Source: Tissierellia bacterium (lineage in GTDB: Bacteria; Bacillota; Clostridia; Tissierellales; Tepidimicrobiaceae). From it: a stretch of 64,000 bases of DNA. Numbering within the stretch: position 1 is the stretch's first letter; each line of letters begins with the position of its first letter. Shown here one piece after another: positions 45,047 to 55,123 of the stretch. Position numbers and translations under genes: made by a program. The stretch covers positions 1 through 64,000 of the forward strand of contig DUMS01000002.1 in NCBI GenBank assembly GCA_012839745.1. Reading direction: 5' to 3'. The notes under the pieces were generated by a model. The model was not told where the DNA came from. It searched no databases and was given only the letters and a program-made list of their open reading frames with translations.

Positions 45047-47728
45047 TCAGCTCCCTATCCTTTCTAATTTTACAGCAGTAACCTTCAGTTCCGGAATCTT
45101 TGAATATTCGTCCAAATCCATAGTATGGGTCAAATAGTTTACCCTTGTATCTGCGAAATGGAAAGGTATAAAAAGCACATTTTCATCTACAGCATCCGTA
45201 ATCCTGGCAGTGACTACTATTTCTCCTCTCCTTGATATTACCCGTACTTTTTCACCGTCTGCAATGCCAAGCCTACTGGCTGTAGCTTCATTTATTTCCA
45301 TAAACGAATGCGGCTGCAGTTTATTCAGCCCTTCAACCCTTCCTGTAAGGGTTCTGGTGTGATAATGATATCTCAGTCTTCCTGTAGTCAGTATGAATGG
45401 ATATTCTTCATCAGGGGTTTCAACGCTTTCCCTGTAATCAATAGGCATAAAGAGCCCCTTGCCTCTCATTATTCTGTCCTTGTGAAGGTATTTAGTTCCC
45501 GGATGGCTTAAATCAGGACATGGCCACTGCAGTCCTTCTTCTTCAATTCTTTCATAGGTAATCCCTCCATATTGGGGAGTTACGCTTCTAATCTCCTCCA
45601 TTATCTCACTGGGATGTGAGTATTCCTTTTCATGGCCAAGCCTTTTCATAATATCTGAAAGTATCTGCCAATCAGGCTTTGAATTTCCAACAGGCTTTAT
45701 CCCCTGCCTTACCCTTTGGACTCTTCTTTCAGTATTTGTAAAAGTGCCATCCTTCTCAGCAAAGGAGGATGCAGGCAGTACTACATCTGCATATTCTGCA
45801 GTTTCCGTCAGGAATAAATCCTGTACTACCAGGAAGTCCAGGCTCCTTAGTGCTTTATCCACATGGCTTATATCCGGGTCTGATACCATTGGATTCTCCC
45901 CCATTATATACATAAACTTTAAGTTGCCCTTTTCTGCTTCTTTCATCATTTCGGCAACTGTAAGCCCTACAGTTCCTGATAGCTTTGCATTCCATGCCTT
46001 TTCAAACTTCTCCTTAACCTCCGGTTTAAATACCTTCTGGTATCCAGGATAGTCAGTAGGAACTGCACCCATATCTGTTGAGCCTTGAACGTTATTTTGA
46101 CCTCTCAGTGGATTAACCCCTGCTGATTCCTTGCCTACATTTCCGCATAGAAGGCTTAAGTTGGATATGCTCATTACACCGCTGGTTCCTGTGCTATGCT
46201 GGGTTACACCCATTGTATAATAAATTCCTGCCTTTGGAGCCCTTGCATATAATCGGGCAGCCTTTATTATATCTTCCTTGTCTACATTGCAAATCTGGGC
46301 TGCCACCTCCGGAGTATAGCCCTTTATGACCTCTCTGAATGCTTCGAAGTTCTCAGTATTCTTCTCTATAAATTCCTTATCATATAATTCCTCTTCCAAT
46401 ATAACATTCATCATTCCATTAAGCAATGCAACATTGGTGCCTGGCTTTATTTGCAGGTACACATCTGCCAGCTGGCTCAGCTCTATTCTCCTGGGGTCTG
46501 CCACTATGAGTTTTGCTCCCCTCTTTATTGCCCTCTTCATGAAAGTACTTATTACAGGATGGGTTTCCGTAGTATTTGACCCTATTATAAATATTAAGTC
46601 AGTGTTCAGAGTTTCCTCTATGCTATTTGTCATAGCCCCGGTTCCCAATGTAGTTGCAAGACCTGCAACTGTTGAAGAGTGTCAGAGGCGGGCACAGTGG
46701 TCCACATTGTTGGTCCCTATCAGCGCTCTGAACATCTTCTGGAACAGGTAGTTCTCCTCATTGGTGCATTTAGCTGATGATAGCCCTCCCAGGCTGTCAG
46801 GGCCATATTTCTCCCTTATTTCCTTTATCTTATTTACAATCAAATCATAGGCTTCCTCCCAGGTAGCCTCTTCAAATTTGCCATTTCTCTTTATAAGCGG
46901 AGTTTTCAGCCTATCAGGATGATTTATAAAACCATATCCAAATCTTCCTTTTACACACATGAGGCCATTGTTTGCCTTTCCTCGTGCAGGCTCTACTCCC
47001 ACAACCCTGTTTCCCTTTACCAGCAGGTACATCTGGCACCCTACTCCACAATAGATACAGGTGGTTTTTACCTTTTTTACTTCCCAGGTCCTGAATTTCT
47101 CAGGCTTTTTGGGCATCAAGGCTCCCACAGGGCAATTAGCCACACAGTTTCCGCAGGAAACGCAGTCTGAAGTTGCCAGCCCCATATCAAAGGGGGTGGA
47201 TACCTTGGTATTAAATCCTCTGTTCTTAAAAGCAATGGCGCTGGTACCCTGCAAATCCCTGCATACCCTTACGCATTTTCCGCAGAGTATGCACTTGTTC
47301 GGATCATAATAGTAGAACGGATTGGATTCATCAATAGGGTATTTCTTCTTTTCCCCTATATAGGAGCCCTTCTTTATGCCGTATTCATAGCAATAATCCA
47401 TCAGCTTGCATTCTCCCGCCTTTTCACAGGTTAAACAGTCCTCCGGATGGTTTGAGTATAACAGGTCAAGTATTTCCTTCCTTGCCTTTATTACCTTCTC
47501 GCTATGTGTTTCTATTTCCATTCCATCCCTTACCTTTGTGGAACATGAAGCTTCCAGGTTCCTTCTTCCCTTTATTTCCACTACACATAGCCTGCAGGCA
47601 CCATAAGGCTCCAGCCTATCATCGTTACATAATGTAGGAATGGATATGCCTAGTCTATTGCAGGCTTCAAGTATGGTTATACCCTTATCAACCTGATACT
47701 TCTTGCCGTTGACAGTAATTTCAACCAT
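45047..47728 (-). CDS. fdhA: Formate dehydrogenase catalytic subunit, selenocysteine-containing (FdhA/FdhF)
   Basis: This is the catalytic subunit that interconverts formate and CO2 on a Mo/W-bis-MGD centre, about 893 residues with one in-frame UGA. In order: a [2Fe-2S] domain (1-80, CRLC), a His-Cys [4Fe-4S] motif NHPEDCLTC, two [4Fe-4S] motifs CILCGKC and CVSCGNC, the FdhF cluster motif CIYCGVGC, then NNVDHCARL-Sec349-HSSTVAGL and the molybdopterin domains. The TGA is at 46682-46684. E. coli FdhF has the same context, and a SECIS hairpin follows. Gene callers split this into two genes. The ATG at 47728 has AGGGG nine bases upstream. Long N-terminal Fe-S domains like these are typical of NAD- or ferredoxin-linked soluble enzymes. 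Confidence 0.96.
46652..46670 (-). promoter_or_regulatory. Bacterial SECIS element of fdhA
   Basis: Eleven nt after the UGA, a perfect 7-bp stem (AGTTGCA with TGCAACT) carries the loop GGTCT. The same GGUCU loop is known from E. coli fdhF, where SelB contacts it. Confidence 0.88.
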
Positions 47729-47766
47729 TACATTCAACCCCTATTCATTATGTATTGTAAAAAATT

Positions 47767-49644
47767 CTATCTCTTGATAACTGCACCTACAGGGCAGACT
47801 TCCATACATGTACCGCATTTAATACATTTTTCAGCATCTATAGTATGCCTTTCCTTCACATTTCCTCTTATTGCTGAAACAGGACAGTTTCTGGCACACC
47901 TGGTACAGCCGATGCATTTGTCTGTAATGTAAAACTCCAATAATTCCCTACATACGCCAGCTGGGCATCTCTTTTCATATACGTGGGCTTTATATTCTTC
48001 CCTGAAGTACTTCAACGTTGATTTTACAGGATTTGATGCAGTCTGTCCCAACCCGCAGAGGGAGCTTATAGTTATGTTTTCCGCTAGAGATTCAAGCCTT
48101 TCCAGGTCCTCTTCAGTTCCTTCGCCCCTGGTGATTCTCTCCAGTATTTCGAGCATCCTCTTGGTTCCTTCCCTGCAGGGTATGCATTTGCCACAGGACT
48201 CATCTACTGTGAAGTCCAAAAAGAATCTGGCTATATCCACCATACAGTCATTCTCGTCAAGAACAATCATTCCTCCTGACCCCATTATGGAGCCTGTTTT
48301 GGCTAACGATGCAAAATCAACTGGTGTATCCAGAAATTCTTCCGGTATACATCCTCCTGATGGCCCTCCCGTTTGAACTGCCTTAAACTTCCTGCCTCCA
48401 GCAATTCCTCCTCCTATATCAAATATTATTTCCCTCAATGTGGTTCCCATGGGAACCTCTACAAGCCCTGTATTCTTTACCTTACCTCCAAGAGCAAATA
48501 CCTTGGTCCCGGAGGAATCCTCCGTACCAATGCTTCTAAACCAGTCTGCTCCATTGATGATTATTGGAGGTACATTTGCCAGGGTTTCAACGTTGTTTAT
48601 GATTGTAGGCTTACCCCACAACCCCTTGTGAGCAGTTCTTTCCACCTTAGGCCTTGGCATTCCTCTTCTGCCTTCTATGGATTCCATTAAGGCTGTTCCC
48701 TCTCCACATACAAAGGCTCCTGCTCCAAGCCTCAGCTCTATATCAAAATTAAATCCTGTGCCGAATATGTTTTTACCTAAAAGCCCCTTGTCTCTGGCTT
48801 GCTTTATTGCAGTTCTCAGCCTTTCAACAGCTACCGGATATTCAGCTCTTACGTATATAAATCCCTGGTCTGAACCTATGGCATAACCGCATATGGCCAT
48901 TCCTTCAAGTACCGAATGAGGGTCGCCTTCCAGTATGCTTCTGTCCATAAAAGCACCAGGGTCCCCTTCATCAGCATTGCATATTACATATTTCTTATCT
49001 GCATGGTATTTATAGGCAGTTTCCCATTTCCTGCCTGTAGGGAATCCTGCTCCCCCTCTTCCCCTTAGATTGGACCGCTTTATTACCTCTATGACTTCTC
49101 CCTGCTCCATTTCAGTCAGTACCTTTGCCAACGCCTGATACCCGTCCAATGCAATATACTCATCTATATTGTTATAGTCTATGATTCCACAGTTTCTTAA
49201 GGCTATCTTCTTCTGTTTTTTGTAGAAATCCACCTGATGTACAGGTATCACCTGTTCCCCTTTTCTCGCACCTTCAAAGAGTAGCCTTTCTACAATCTCA
49301 TTTTTGCAGAGATGCTTTTCCACTATTTCATCTATGTCTTCAGGTTTTACCTTGCTGTAGAAAACCCCTTCAGGATATATTTCTATATTAGGGCCTGATT
49401 CACATAATCCAAAGCATCCTGCAATGCTTACCTCTACATTTTTTAACCCTTTCCTGTCTATTGCTCTGATAAACCTTTCCTTTATGTCCTCCACCTTTGA
49501 AGAATGGCAGCCTGGGCCTCCGCATATAAGCACATGCCTGTATGACTTTTCCCCAATTAATTCCCTGTTCAGCTTATACAGCTTAGCCCCCATAGCCTTT
49601 AGGGTTCTTTCCTTGATAGCATCTAACTCCTGAATGGTTATCAT
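47767..49644 (-). CDS. NuoF/HydB-like NADH-binding subunit of formate dehydrogenase
   Basis: This 625-residue electron-transfer subunit has three parts: an N-terminal thioredoxin-like [2Fe-2S] domain (about 35-120, CGGPGCHSS and CFGLC), the NuoF core with the FMN/NADH loop RGGAGFPTGRKWE, then the [4Fe-4S] motif SCGKCIPCREG, and two C-terminal ferredoxin clusters CIGCTRCARNC and CIKCGTCMEVC. This is the HydB/HylB-type layout found in NAD-linked and electron-bifurcating hydrogenases and formate dehydrogenases. It sits between nuoE-like and fdhA genes. Start ATG after GGAGGG. Confidence 0.93.
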   Translation of the reverse strand: MITIQELDAIKERTLKAMGAKLYKLNRELIGEKSYRHVLICGGPGCHSSKVEDIKERFIRAIDRKGLKNVEVSIAGCFGLCESGPNIEIYPEGVFYSKVKPEDIDEIVEKHLCKNEIVERLLFEGARKGEQVIPVHQVDFYKKQKKIALRNCGIIDYNNIDEYIALDGYQALAKVLTEMEQGEVIEVIKRSNLRGRGGAGFPTGRKWETAYKYHADKKYVICNADEGDPGAFMDRSILEGDPHSVLEGMAICGYAIGSDQGFIYVRAEYPVAVERLRTAIKQARDKGLLGKNIFGTGFNFDIELRLGAGAFVCGEGTALMESIEGRRGMPRPKVERTAHKGLWGKPTIINNVETLANVPPIIINGADWFRSIGTEDSSGTKVFALGGKVKNTGLVEVPMGTTLREIIFDIGGGIAGGRKFKAVQTGGPSGGCIPEEFLDTPVDFASLAKTGSIMGSGGMIVLDENDCMVDIARFFLDFTVDESCGKCIPCREGTKRMLEILERITRGEGTEEDLERLESLAENITISSLCGLGQTASNPVKSTLKYFREEYKAHVYEKRCPAGVCRELLEFYITDKCIGCTRCARNCPVSAIRGNVKERHTIDAEKCIKCGTCMEVCPVGAVIKR

Positions 49645-49659
49645 GTATTTCCCTCCATT

Positions 49660-50145
49660 CTATCTATATTGCTCAATGATTTCTTCCACCCTGTCTGCAG
49701 TAAGCCTTCCATGGATTTGTCCGTTTATCATCATTACAGGTGCAAGCCCGCAAGAACCTAAACACCTTGTGGCATCAATTGAAAACCTGCCGTCGGGAGT
49801 AGTTTGTCCCACTGTAATACCCAATAGCTCCTCTATTTTTTTAAGTATCTCCTGACCGCCCTTTACATAGCATGCAGTTCCCAAACAGACTCCTATGACA
49901 TTTTCACCCTTTGGATGAAGGGAAAACTGGGAATAAAATGTCGCTACTCCAAATATTTCTGCCAAGGGTATCTTAAGCTCCTTTGAAATCAGCTTTGCAA
50001 TTTCATAAGGAATGTATCCAAACAATTCCTGAACTTCCTGAAGTACCAGCATGAGTACTCCATCCTTATGTCTGTTATTCTCAATGAATTCATTAAGCTT
50101 GTCAATTTTCTCCCTATTTGCTTCCCAATTGAATTTTAGCTCCAT
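49660..50145 (-). CDS. NuoE-like [2Fe-2S] subunit of formate dehydrogenase
   Basis: This 161-residue thioredoxin-like [2Fe-2S] protein has the cluster cysteines in CLGTACYVKG and CLGSCGLAP. It partners the NuoF-like subunit and is the first gene of the operon. The ATG at 50145 follows AAGGGGG; a longer in-frame extension upstream crosses the gshA terminator and is rejected. Confidence 0.94.
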   Translation of the reverse strand: MELKFNWEANREKIDKLNEFIENNRHKDGVLMLVLQEVQELFGYIPYEIAKLISKELKIPLAEIFGVATFYSQFSLHPKGENVIGVCLGTACYVKGGQEILKKIEELLGITVGQTTPDGRFSIDATRCLGSCGLAPVMMINGQIHGRLTADRVEEIIEQYR

Positions 50146-50170
50146 ACTCAATCCCCCTTGCCATGTTATC

Positions 50171-50197
50171 AAAAAAGACAGCTTATATTCTGCTGTC
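50171..50197 (-). terminator. Terminator after the glutamate-cysteine ligase gene
   Basis: On the minus strand, a GACAGC/GCTGTC stem with a 9-nt loop is followed by six T residues. It separates this gene from the formate dehydrogenase operon. Confidence 0.78.
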
Positions 50198-50251
50198 CTT
50201 ATTATTCTTATGAATAGCAATTTTAGAATATTTATATTTACTTAAAATAAT

Positions 50252-51550
50252 TTATGCATTTATTGTTTTACTCAATACACACCAGCTTATGGACTCCTTC
50301 CTTCCCAGTGCTGATTTTTCCCTTGTGATTTCGTATGGATTCTTATTATGCCTTAGCATTTCCTCAAGAGGCAATAAGTATTTCCTTTCCCTTTCACTTA
50401 AGGCATTCTTTGCAAGTTGAACAATATAGTTTCCTGCATCCAACAGAGTTTTCCCCTTAAACTCAGCATATAGCCCCTTTTTAACAAGCTCCTCTTTTGT
50501 CCTTAATACTTCTTCTTCTCTTACATCCTTTGCAAAATCATACAGTTTTTCCAAATTATTTTCATCATACAGAAGCCCCTTTATTAAGGCTGCTGCCGAA
50601 AAGTTCAATGGATATGGAACTGCATCCATCATTCTTATTTCTATATACTTCTTTGTCCTTACATCTGGAAATACCATAGTTAAAATATGCTCCAGCTCTT
50701 CAATGGAATATCCATCCGGGTCAAATATCTCCCTAACCAGCTTGTTCCCCGTGGGATAAGTCTTTTGCCCGTCAGATATGAATATTGGAGGCATGTTTAA
50801 TATGTATTCTGCATACTTCCTATATCCAAAATCCTCATCAAAGGTTCCTTTTGCAATTCCACATCTGTCGTCATCGCAGTTGCTCCATATATGTGCCCTG
50901 AGGCTATGCTTTTCCCAAATATTCCCTTCAAAATAGTATCCATTGTCAAAAATAGCATAGAGCACTGGAGATAAAGCACTGGCAGTTTTGAACTTTCTTA
51001 CATAATCCTTTTCCGATTCATAATCTATAGATATCTGCACAGATGCAGTACCCTTCATCATGTTGTGGGCATGAATTCCCTTTGTCTTAAAGTATTCGTA
51101 CATATAGTCATATCTCTTCTTAGGTATTAGCCTGATATCTTGTATTCTGGTTACAGGATGGTATCCGGTTGTTATAAGCCCCTGATTTTTTCTATCCAGT
51201 ATTGGTATGATATCATTTAGAAAGCTGAAATAATCCCTTTCCAAATCCTCTATATTCCTTTGAGGTGCTATGCTGAGCTCTATCTGGCTTCCTGGCTCTA
51301 GGCTTATGGTTTTGTTTTCACTATTAAGCCCAAGTATATTATCTCCTTCATACCTGCCATTCCAGCCCTTTAGCTCCAATTCCCTTAATGTTTCACCAAC
51401 TCCATCCTTCCCGTAATAGGAAACAGTCTTTAAGGTATCTTTGTATATTACAAAGTGTTCCAGTTCCACGCCTATTCTAAGATCCTCTTTCCTCTTTTCA
51501 TGTTTCCTAAAATATGCAGCAAACTTTTCAATCTGTTTTTCGTAATCCAA
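50252..51550 (-). CDS. Glutamate-cysteine ligase (GCS2 family)
   Basis: This 432-residue ATP-dependent ligase is of the plant/alpha-proteobacterial GCS2 type, which makes gamma-glutamylcysteine. Visible motifs are IGVELEHFVI, SLEPGSQIELS, HNMMKGTASVQISID and IEIRMMDAVPYP, the usual substrate and metal-binding sections. No glutathione synthetase gene is adjacent, so the product may be gamma-Glu-Cys or a related thiol. The start is the TTG at 51550 after GAGGTGAATAATT. It follows the ybaK gene and may share its transcript. Confidence 0.88.
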   Translation of the reverse strand: MDYEKQIEKFAAYFRKHEKRKEDLRIGVELEHFVIYKDTLKTVSYYGKDGVGETLRELELKGWNGRYEGDNILGLNSENKTISLEPGSQIELSIAPQRNIEDLERDYFSFLNDIIPILDRKNQGLITTGYHPVTRIQDIRLIPKKRYDYMYEYFKTKGIHAHNMMKGTASVQISIDYESEKDYVRKFKTASALSPVLYAIFDNGYYFEGNIWEKHSLRAHIWSNCDDDRCGIAKGTFDEDFGYRKYAEYILNMPPIFISDGQKTYPTGNKLVREIFDPDGYSIEELEHILTMVFPDVRTKKYIEIRMMDAVPYPLNFSAAALIKGLLYDENNLEKLYDFAKDVREEEVLRTKEELVKKGLYAEFKGKTLLDAGNYIVQLAKNALSERERKYLLPLEEMLRHNKNPYEITREKSALGRKESISWCVLSKTINA

Positions 51551-51581
51551 AATTATTCACCTCTTTTTGGTGCTATGAAGT

Positions 51582-52058
51582 TTATTTGGTAAGCTCGAAT
51601 ATCTGGCCATTGGTTATTTTCATAAGGTCATCCACTTTAATTTCTATTTGAACTCCTATTTTCCCGCCGCTTACTATAATCTTTTCAAGCATCAGGGCAG
51701 ACTCATCTATAAATGTAGGATATTCCTTTTTCATTCCTATGGGAGAACATCCTCCCCTAACATAGCCTGTGTATTTTGTAATATCCTTTACATGTACCAT
51801 TTCAATATTCTTCTCATTAGCGGCATTGGCTGCCTTCTTCAAATCCAGCTCCTTTTCAACGGGGATGACAAACACATATATTTCCCTGCTTTTTCCCATG
51901 GTAACTAAAGTCTTAAATACAGTATTTACATCTCTTCCAATTTTATTAGCTACTGATATTCCGTCTATTTTCCCATCACTGCTGTCATATGTAAGCACTG
52001 AATACTCTATGTTTTTACTATCCAGAATCCTCATGACATTGGTCTTAATCTTTGACAT
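51582..52058 (-). CDS. ybaK: Cys-tRNA(Pro) deacylase (YbaK/EbsC family)
   Basis: This is a trans-editing factor that hydrolyses misacylated Cys-tRNA(Pro). The 158-residue protein shows the YbaK fold markers VFKTLVT, VIPVEKELDLKKAA, GYVRGGCSPIGMKK and the IVVSGGKIG-like IIVSGGKIGVQ. The length is typical. The ATG follows AGGTGTTGCT. Confidence 0.93.
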   Translation of the reverse strand: MSKIKTNVMRILDSKNIEYSVLTYDSSDGKIDGISVANKIGRDVNTVFKTLVTMGKSREIYVFVIPVEKELDLKKAANAANEKNIEMVHVKDITKYTGYVRGGCSPIGMKKEYPTFIDESALMLEKIIVSGGKIGVQIEIKVDDLMKITNGQIFELTK

Positions 52059-52152
52059 AGCAACACCTGCTCTTTTCCTTATTTATTGAATATTTTGTAT
52101 TTTTCGCTGAACAAAATATATTTACCCAAGTTGTGCCTGAAGTAACCATCTA

Positions 52153-52827
52153 TTATGCATTTTTATCTGCCAGCTTATCCCTGATAAATCTTATATCATC
52201 ATCTATGAACCTGTGGTTTATTCCATTGATATCGAATTTAACCAGCTTAAATACAAACTGCATTATACATCCTCCCAGCAATGACATCATAACAGTTCCA
52301 ACTCCCACTTTTCCTCCCAGTAGAAATCCTACTGCCACTGCAGTTATCTCCTGAACGTTTTTTATTAATCCAACGGGTTTTTTAGTCTTCCTGGCGAGGG
52401 CTATCATAAGCCCATCCCTGGGTCCTGAACCTAATTCAGCATCAATATACAAGTAAGTGCCAAATCCTATAATCAGCAAACCCAGTACAAGCATCAAAAC
52501 CCTTGGCAATACCCCCTCAAAGGCAGGAACCAGATTATTCATCATCAAAACATCCATGAATATCCCTATGAATATCATATTAAATATGGTTCCCCAGCCT
52601 ATTCTTTCCTTAAATACAAAGTTGAATAATATTATTGCCGCTCCAACTGAAATACTTGCCTGGCCCATTGTAATCCCGAAAACATTGGATATTCCCTGAT
52701 GAAATACCTCCCATGCCCCAAGGCCCAAATCGGCATTAATGGTCATTACTATGCCATATGCTAATATGAAGTATCCTGAAAACAGTTTAATCAGCTTTAA
52801 CATAATTCTTTTTATCGTGCTCCTCAT
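52153..52827 (-). CDS. YczE/YyaS-type integral membrane protein
   Basis: This 224-residue membrane protein has five hydrophobic segments, including LFSGYFILAYGIVMTI, GLGAWEVFHQGIS and AELGSGPRDGLMIALA, matching the YczE/YyaS/YitT-like group with unknown transport function. I prefer the ATG at 52827 because GGAAGG lies six bases upstream; a GTG at 52842 is possible. Confidence 0.78.
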   Translation of the reverse strand: MRSTIKRIMLKLIKLFSGYFILAYGIVMTINADLGLGAWEVFHQGISNVFGITMGQASISVGAAIILFNFVFKERIGWGTIFNMIFIGIFMDVLMMNNLVPAFEGVLPRVLMLVLGLLIIGFGTYLYIDAELGSGPRDGLMIALARKTKKPVGLIKNVQEITAVAVGFLLGGKVGVGTVMMSLLGGCIMQFVFKLVKFDINGINHRFIDDDIRFIRDKLADKNA

Positions 52828-52928
52828 AGCATGCCTTCCCACCTGTCAATATAGTCTAGTTAGATTCAATTATATCATTTTTATCAGCCATCAGGAATAA
52901 TCCTTTTCAATTTAAAGGAATGCGGTTA

Positions 52929-52937
52929 TGATATAAT
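52929..52937 (+). promoter_or_regulatory. Extended -10 promoter of the regulator/kinase/GerMN genes
   Basis: TG-A-TATAAT at 52929-52937 is an extended -10 element 32 bp before the regulator start. No good -35 hexamer is visible. Confidence 0.55.
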
Positions 52938-52968
52938 AAGAATAACCCTACAGATAGAAGGTGATATG

Positions 52969-53640
52969 ATGAACATACTGATAGTTGACGATGAAAGGCT
53001 CATTGTAAAGGGGATTAAAAGCAGCTTGGAGGTACAGGGTTACAATGTATATACAGCATATACAGGGTATGAGGCACTTGATATCATAAGCAGGGAAAAA
53101 GTTGACTTTATAATACTTGATTTAATGCTTCCGGATATTGACGGCATGATGCTCTGCAAGAAAATAAGGGAAAACAATGATACTCCTATTATAATGCTTA
53201 CTGCAAAGGACGGGGATTACGATAAAATACTGGGATTTGAGCTGGGAGCTGACGATTACATGACAAAGCCTTTCAACATGCTGGAATTAATAGCCAGGAT
53301 AAAGGCCATTTTAAGAAGGTCAGAATCAAACAAATCCCCTTCCACCATACAATTTAACGATCTGGTTATAAGCCATGAGGAAAGAAAGGTATATGTTAAA
53401 GGTGAAGAAGTAAATCTTACTCAAAAGGAATTTGACATGCTTTACCTAATGGCCAGAAATCCCGGAAGAGTATTTACACGGGAGGAGATTTTCAATCACA
53501 TATGGAGCGAAGAACCTGTAGATGTAAGAACCATTGATGTTCACATTAAAAATTTAAGGGAGAAAATTGAAGAAAACGCAAAGAAACCAAAATTTATCAT
53601 GACCAAGTGGGGGGTTGGATACTATTTCAATAAGAGCTAA
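52969..53640 (+). CDS. OmpR/PhoB family response regulator
   Basis: This is a 223-residue regulator: receiver domain with Asp pair at 7-8, phosphoacceptor Asp51 (LDLMLPD) and Lys in YMTKPF, then a winged helix ending WGVGYYF. Two adjacent ATG codons exist; the second (52969) has the better distance to AAGGTG. The kinase frame starts inside its last codons. With the kinase and the GerMN lipoprotein it makes a plus-strand unit, separate in type from the systems at 1 kb and 16 kb. Confidence 0.94.
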   Translation: MNILIVDDERLIVKGIKSSLEVQGYNVYTAYTGYEALDIISREKVDFIILDLMLPDIDGMMLCKKIRENNDTPIIMLTAKDGDYDKILGFELGADDYMTKPFNMLELIARIKAILRRSESNKSPSTIQFNDLVISHEERKVYVKGEEVNLTQKEFDMLYLMARNPGRVFTREEIFNHIWSEEPVDVRTIDVHIKNLREKIEENAKKPKFIMTKWGVGYYFNKS

Positions 53641-55024
53641 AATGCTTATAATATACAGCCTGATAATTTTGCTGACCTTTTCCGCATTCAGCATAATCAT
53701 GTTAAACAACTACAGGAATACCCAGATAAGAAATGCAGAAATAAGATTATTCCAAACTGCCAACATAGTAGCTGACACCTATAAGGGAAACAGGGATGAA
53801 ATGATATTTACAAGGATGATGGTAAGAAGCTATGGAAAACAGGCCAATGCAAGAATACTGATAATAAATACTGAAAGGGAAGTTATTGTTGATAATTACA
53901 ATGACTATATAGGCAAAAAAATAAACAATGAAGAAATAGCTAACAGCTTAAAGGGTAAATCAGCATCCAATGTATATGATCTAGGAAGTAAGGAAGTGCT
54001 TCAGCTTTCCGTTCCAATAATACTAAATGAATTTGGCAGGGATAAGATAATAGGTGCTGTCCTTTTGTCTGCTGATATGAGCTCAATAAACAGCAATGTC
54101 CGCGGACTCAGGAAGGATATGATTAAAATAGGTTCAATAGGGCTTTTAATATCCCTTATGTTAACCATATTTGCAACACACAATTTTACAAAGCCTTTAA
54201 AAAAGCTAACCCTTGGAGTGGAGAAAATATCGGAAGGATATTTAGGATATACAATAGAAGGGAATAGAAAAGACGAATTTGGCAAGCTAATAGATACATT
54301 TAACAACATGAGCAGCACATTGAGCAATATAGAAAGGAATAGGAAAAGCTTTATTAACAGCATATCCCATGAACTGAAAACCCCTTTAACTTCAATAAAG
54401 GTTTTAATTGAATCCCTTTCCATTGGAAACAGAAATATAGATACCTATAGGGAATACCTTGAGGACATATACAGTGAAACGGAAAGGATGGAAAAGCTGG
54501 TAAACTACCTTATGAAATCCATTAAGCTGGAAGACACCATCCTAAATATAAAGGAAGAGGATTTAAGCATAATACTTAGCGATACAGTAAAGCTTATAAT
54601 ACCATATGCAAACAGAAATAATGTAGATGTACATTTTAGGAATACCGAAAATATAAGAGTAAGATGTGACAAGGACAAAGTGAAAGAGATGATATTTAAT
54701 CTGCTGGATAATTCCATAAAGTATAAAGATATCTGTAAGGAAAATAACTTTGTATCCATAGATTTAGAAAAAAGAAATAATACTGCTATCCTTAAAATAA
54801 AGGACAACGGGATAGGAATGGATGAGAATAATATTGATAGCATATTCAATAGGGGGTTTAGAGTATTCGATGGGCAATTCATCGGAAATTCCAGAATAGA
54901 AGGCTATGGCATAGGGTTATCCATAGTAAAAAGCATAATAGATAAACACGGATGGCATATTTCAGTTAAAAGCACTTTAGGTTCAGGTACCACATTTACA
55001 ATAGAAATCCCTACAATTTCATAA
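53615..55024 (+). CDS. Sensor histidine kinase (HAMP, HisKA, HATPase)
   Basis: This 469-residue kinase has membrane helices at about 9-30 and 172-188 around a PDC/CACHE-like extracellular domain. A HAMP region (190-242) precedes NSISHELKTPLTS with His252. The ATPase domain shows NLLDNSIKYK, DNGIGMDE, RGFRVFD and GYGIGLSIV. The TTG start at 53615 overlaps the regulator by 26 bp. It gives the usual SIRAKMLIIYS beginning but lacks a spaced ribosome site; an ATG at 53642 is the alternative. Confidence 0.9.
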   Translation: MDTISIRAKMLIIYSLIILLTFSAFSIIMLNNYRNTQIRNAEIRLFQTANIVADTYKGNRDEMIFTRMMVRSYGKQANARILIINTEREVIVDNYNDYIGKKINNEEIANSLKGKSASNVYDLGSKEVLQLSVPIILNEFGRDKIIGAVLLSADMSSINSNVRGLRKDMIKIGSIGLLISLMLTIFATHNFTKPLKKLTLGVEKISEGYLGYTIEGNRKDEFGKLIDTFNNMSSTLSNIERNRKSFINSISHELKTPLTSIKVLIESLSIGNRNIDTYREYLEDIYSETERMEKLVNYLMKSIKLEDTILNIKEEDLSIILSDTVKLIIPYANRNNVDVHFRNTENIRVRCDKDKVKEMIFNLLDNSIKYKDICKENNFVSIDLEKRNNTAILKIKDNGIGMDENNIDSIFNRGFRVFDGQFIGNSRIEGYGIGLSIVKSIIDKHGWHISVKSTLGSGTTFTIEIPTIS

Positions 55025-55123
55025 ATATTTATCTTTTTCTTCATAATTTCTTAATATTTGTTTATTTTATCTTAATAAGCATTTTGTATAATAGTAGCAA
55101 ACAGAGAAAGGAAGTGAAAAACC

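Noticed and set aside
46648..46684. Two separate formate dehydrogenase genes, or a pseudogene, at this break
   Set aside because: The TGA sits in the known Sec context and is followed by a GGUCU-loop SECIS, so it is one selenoprotein gene.
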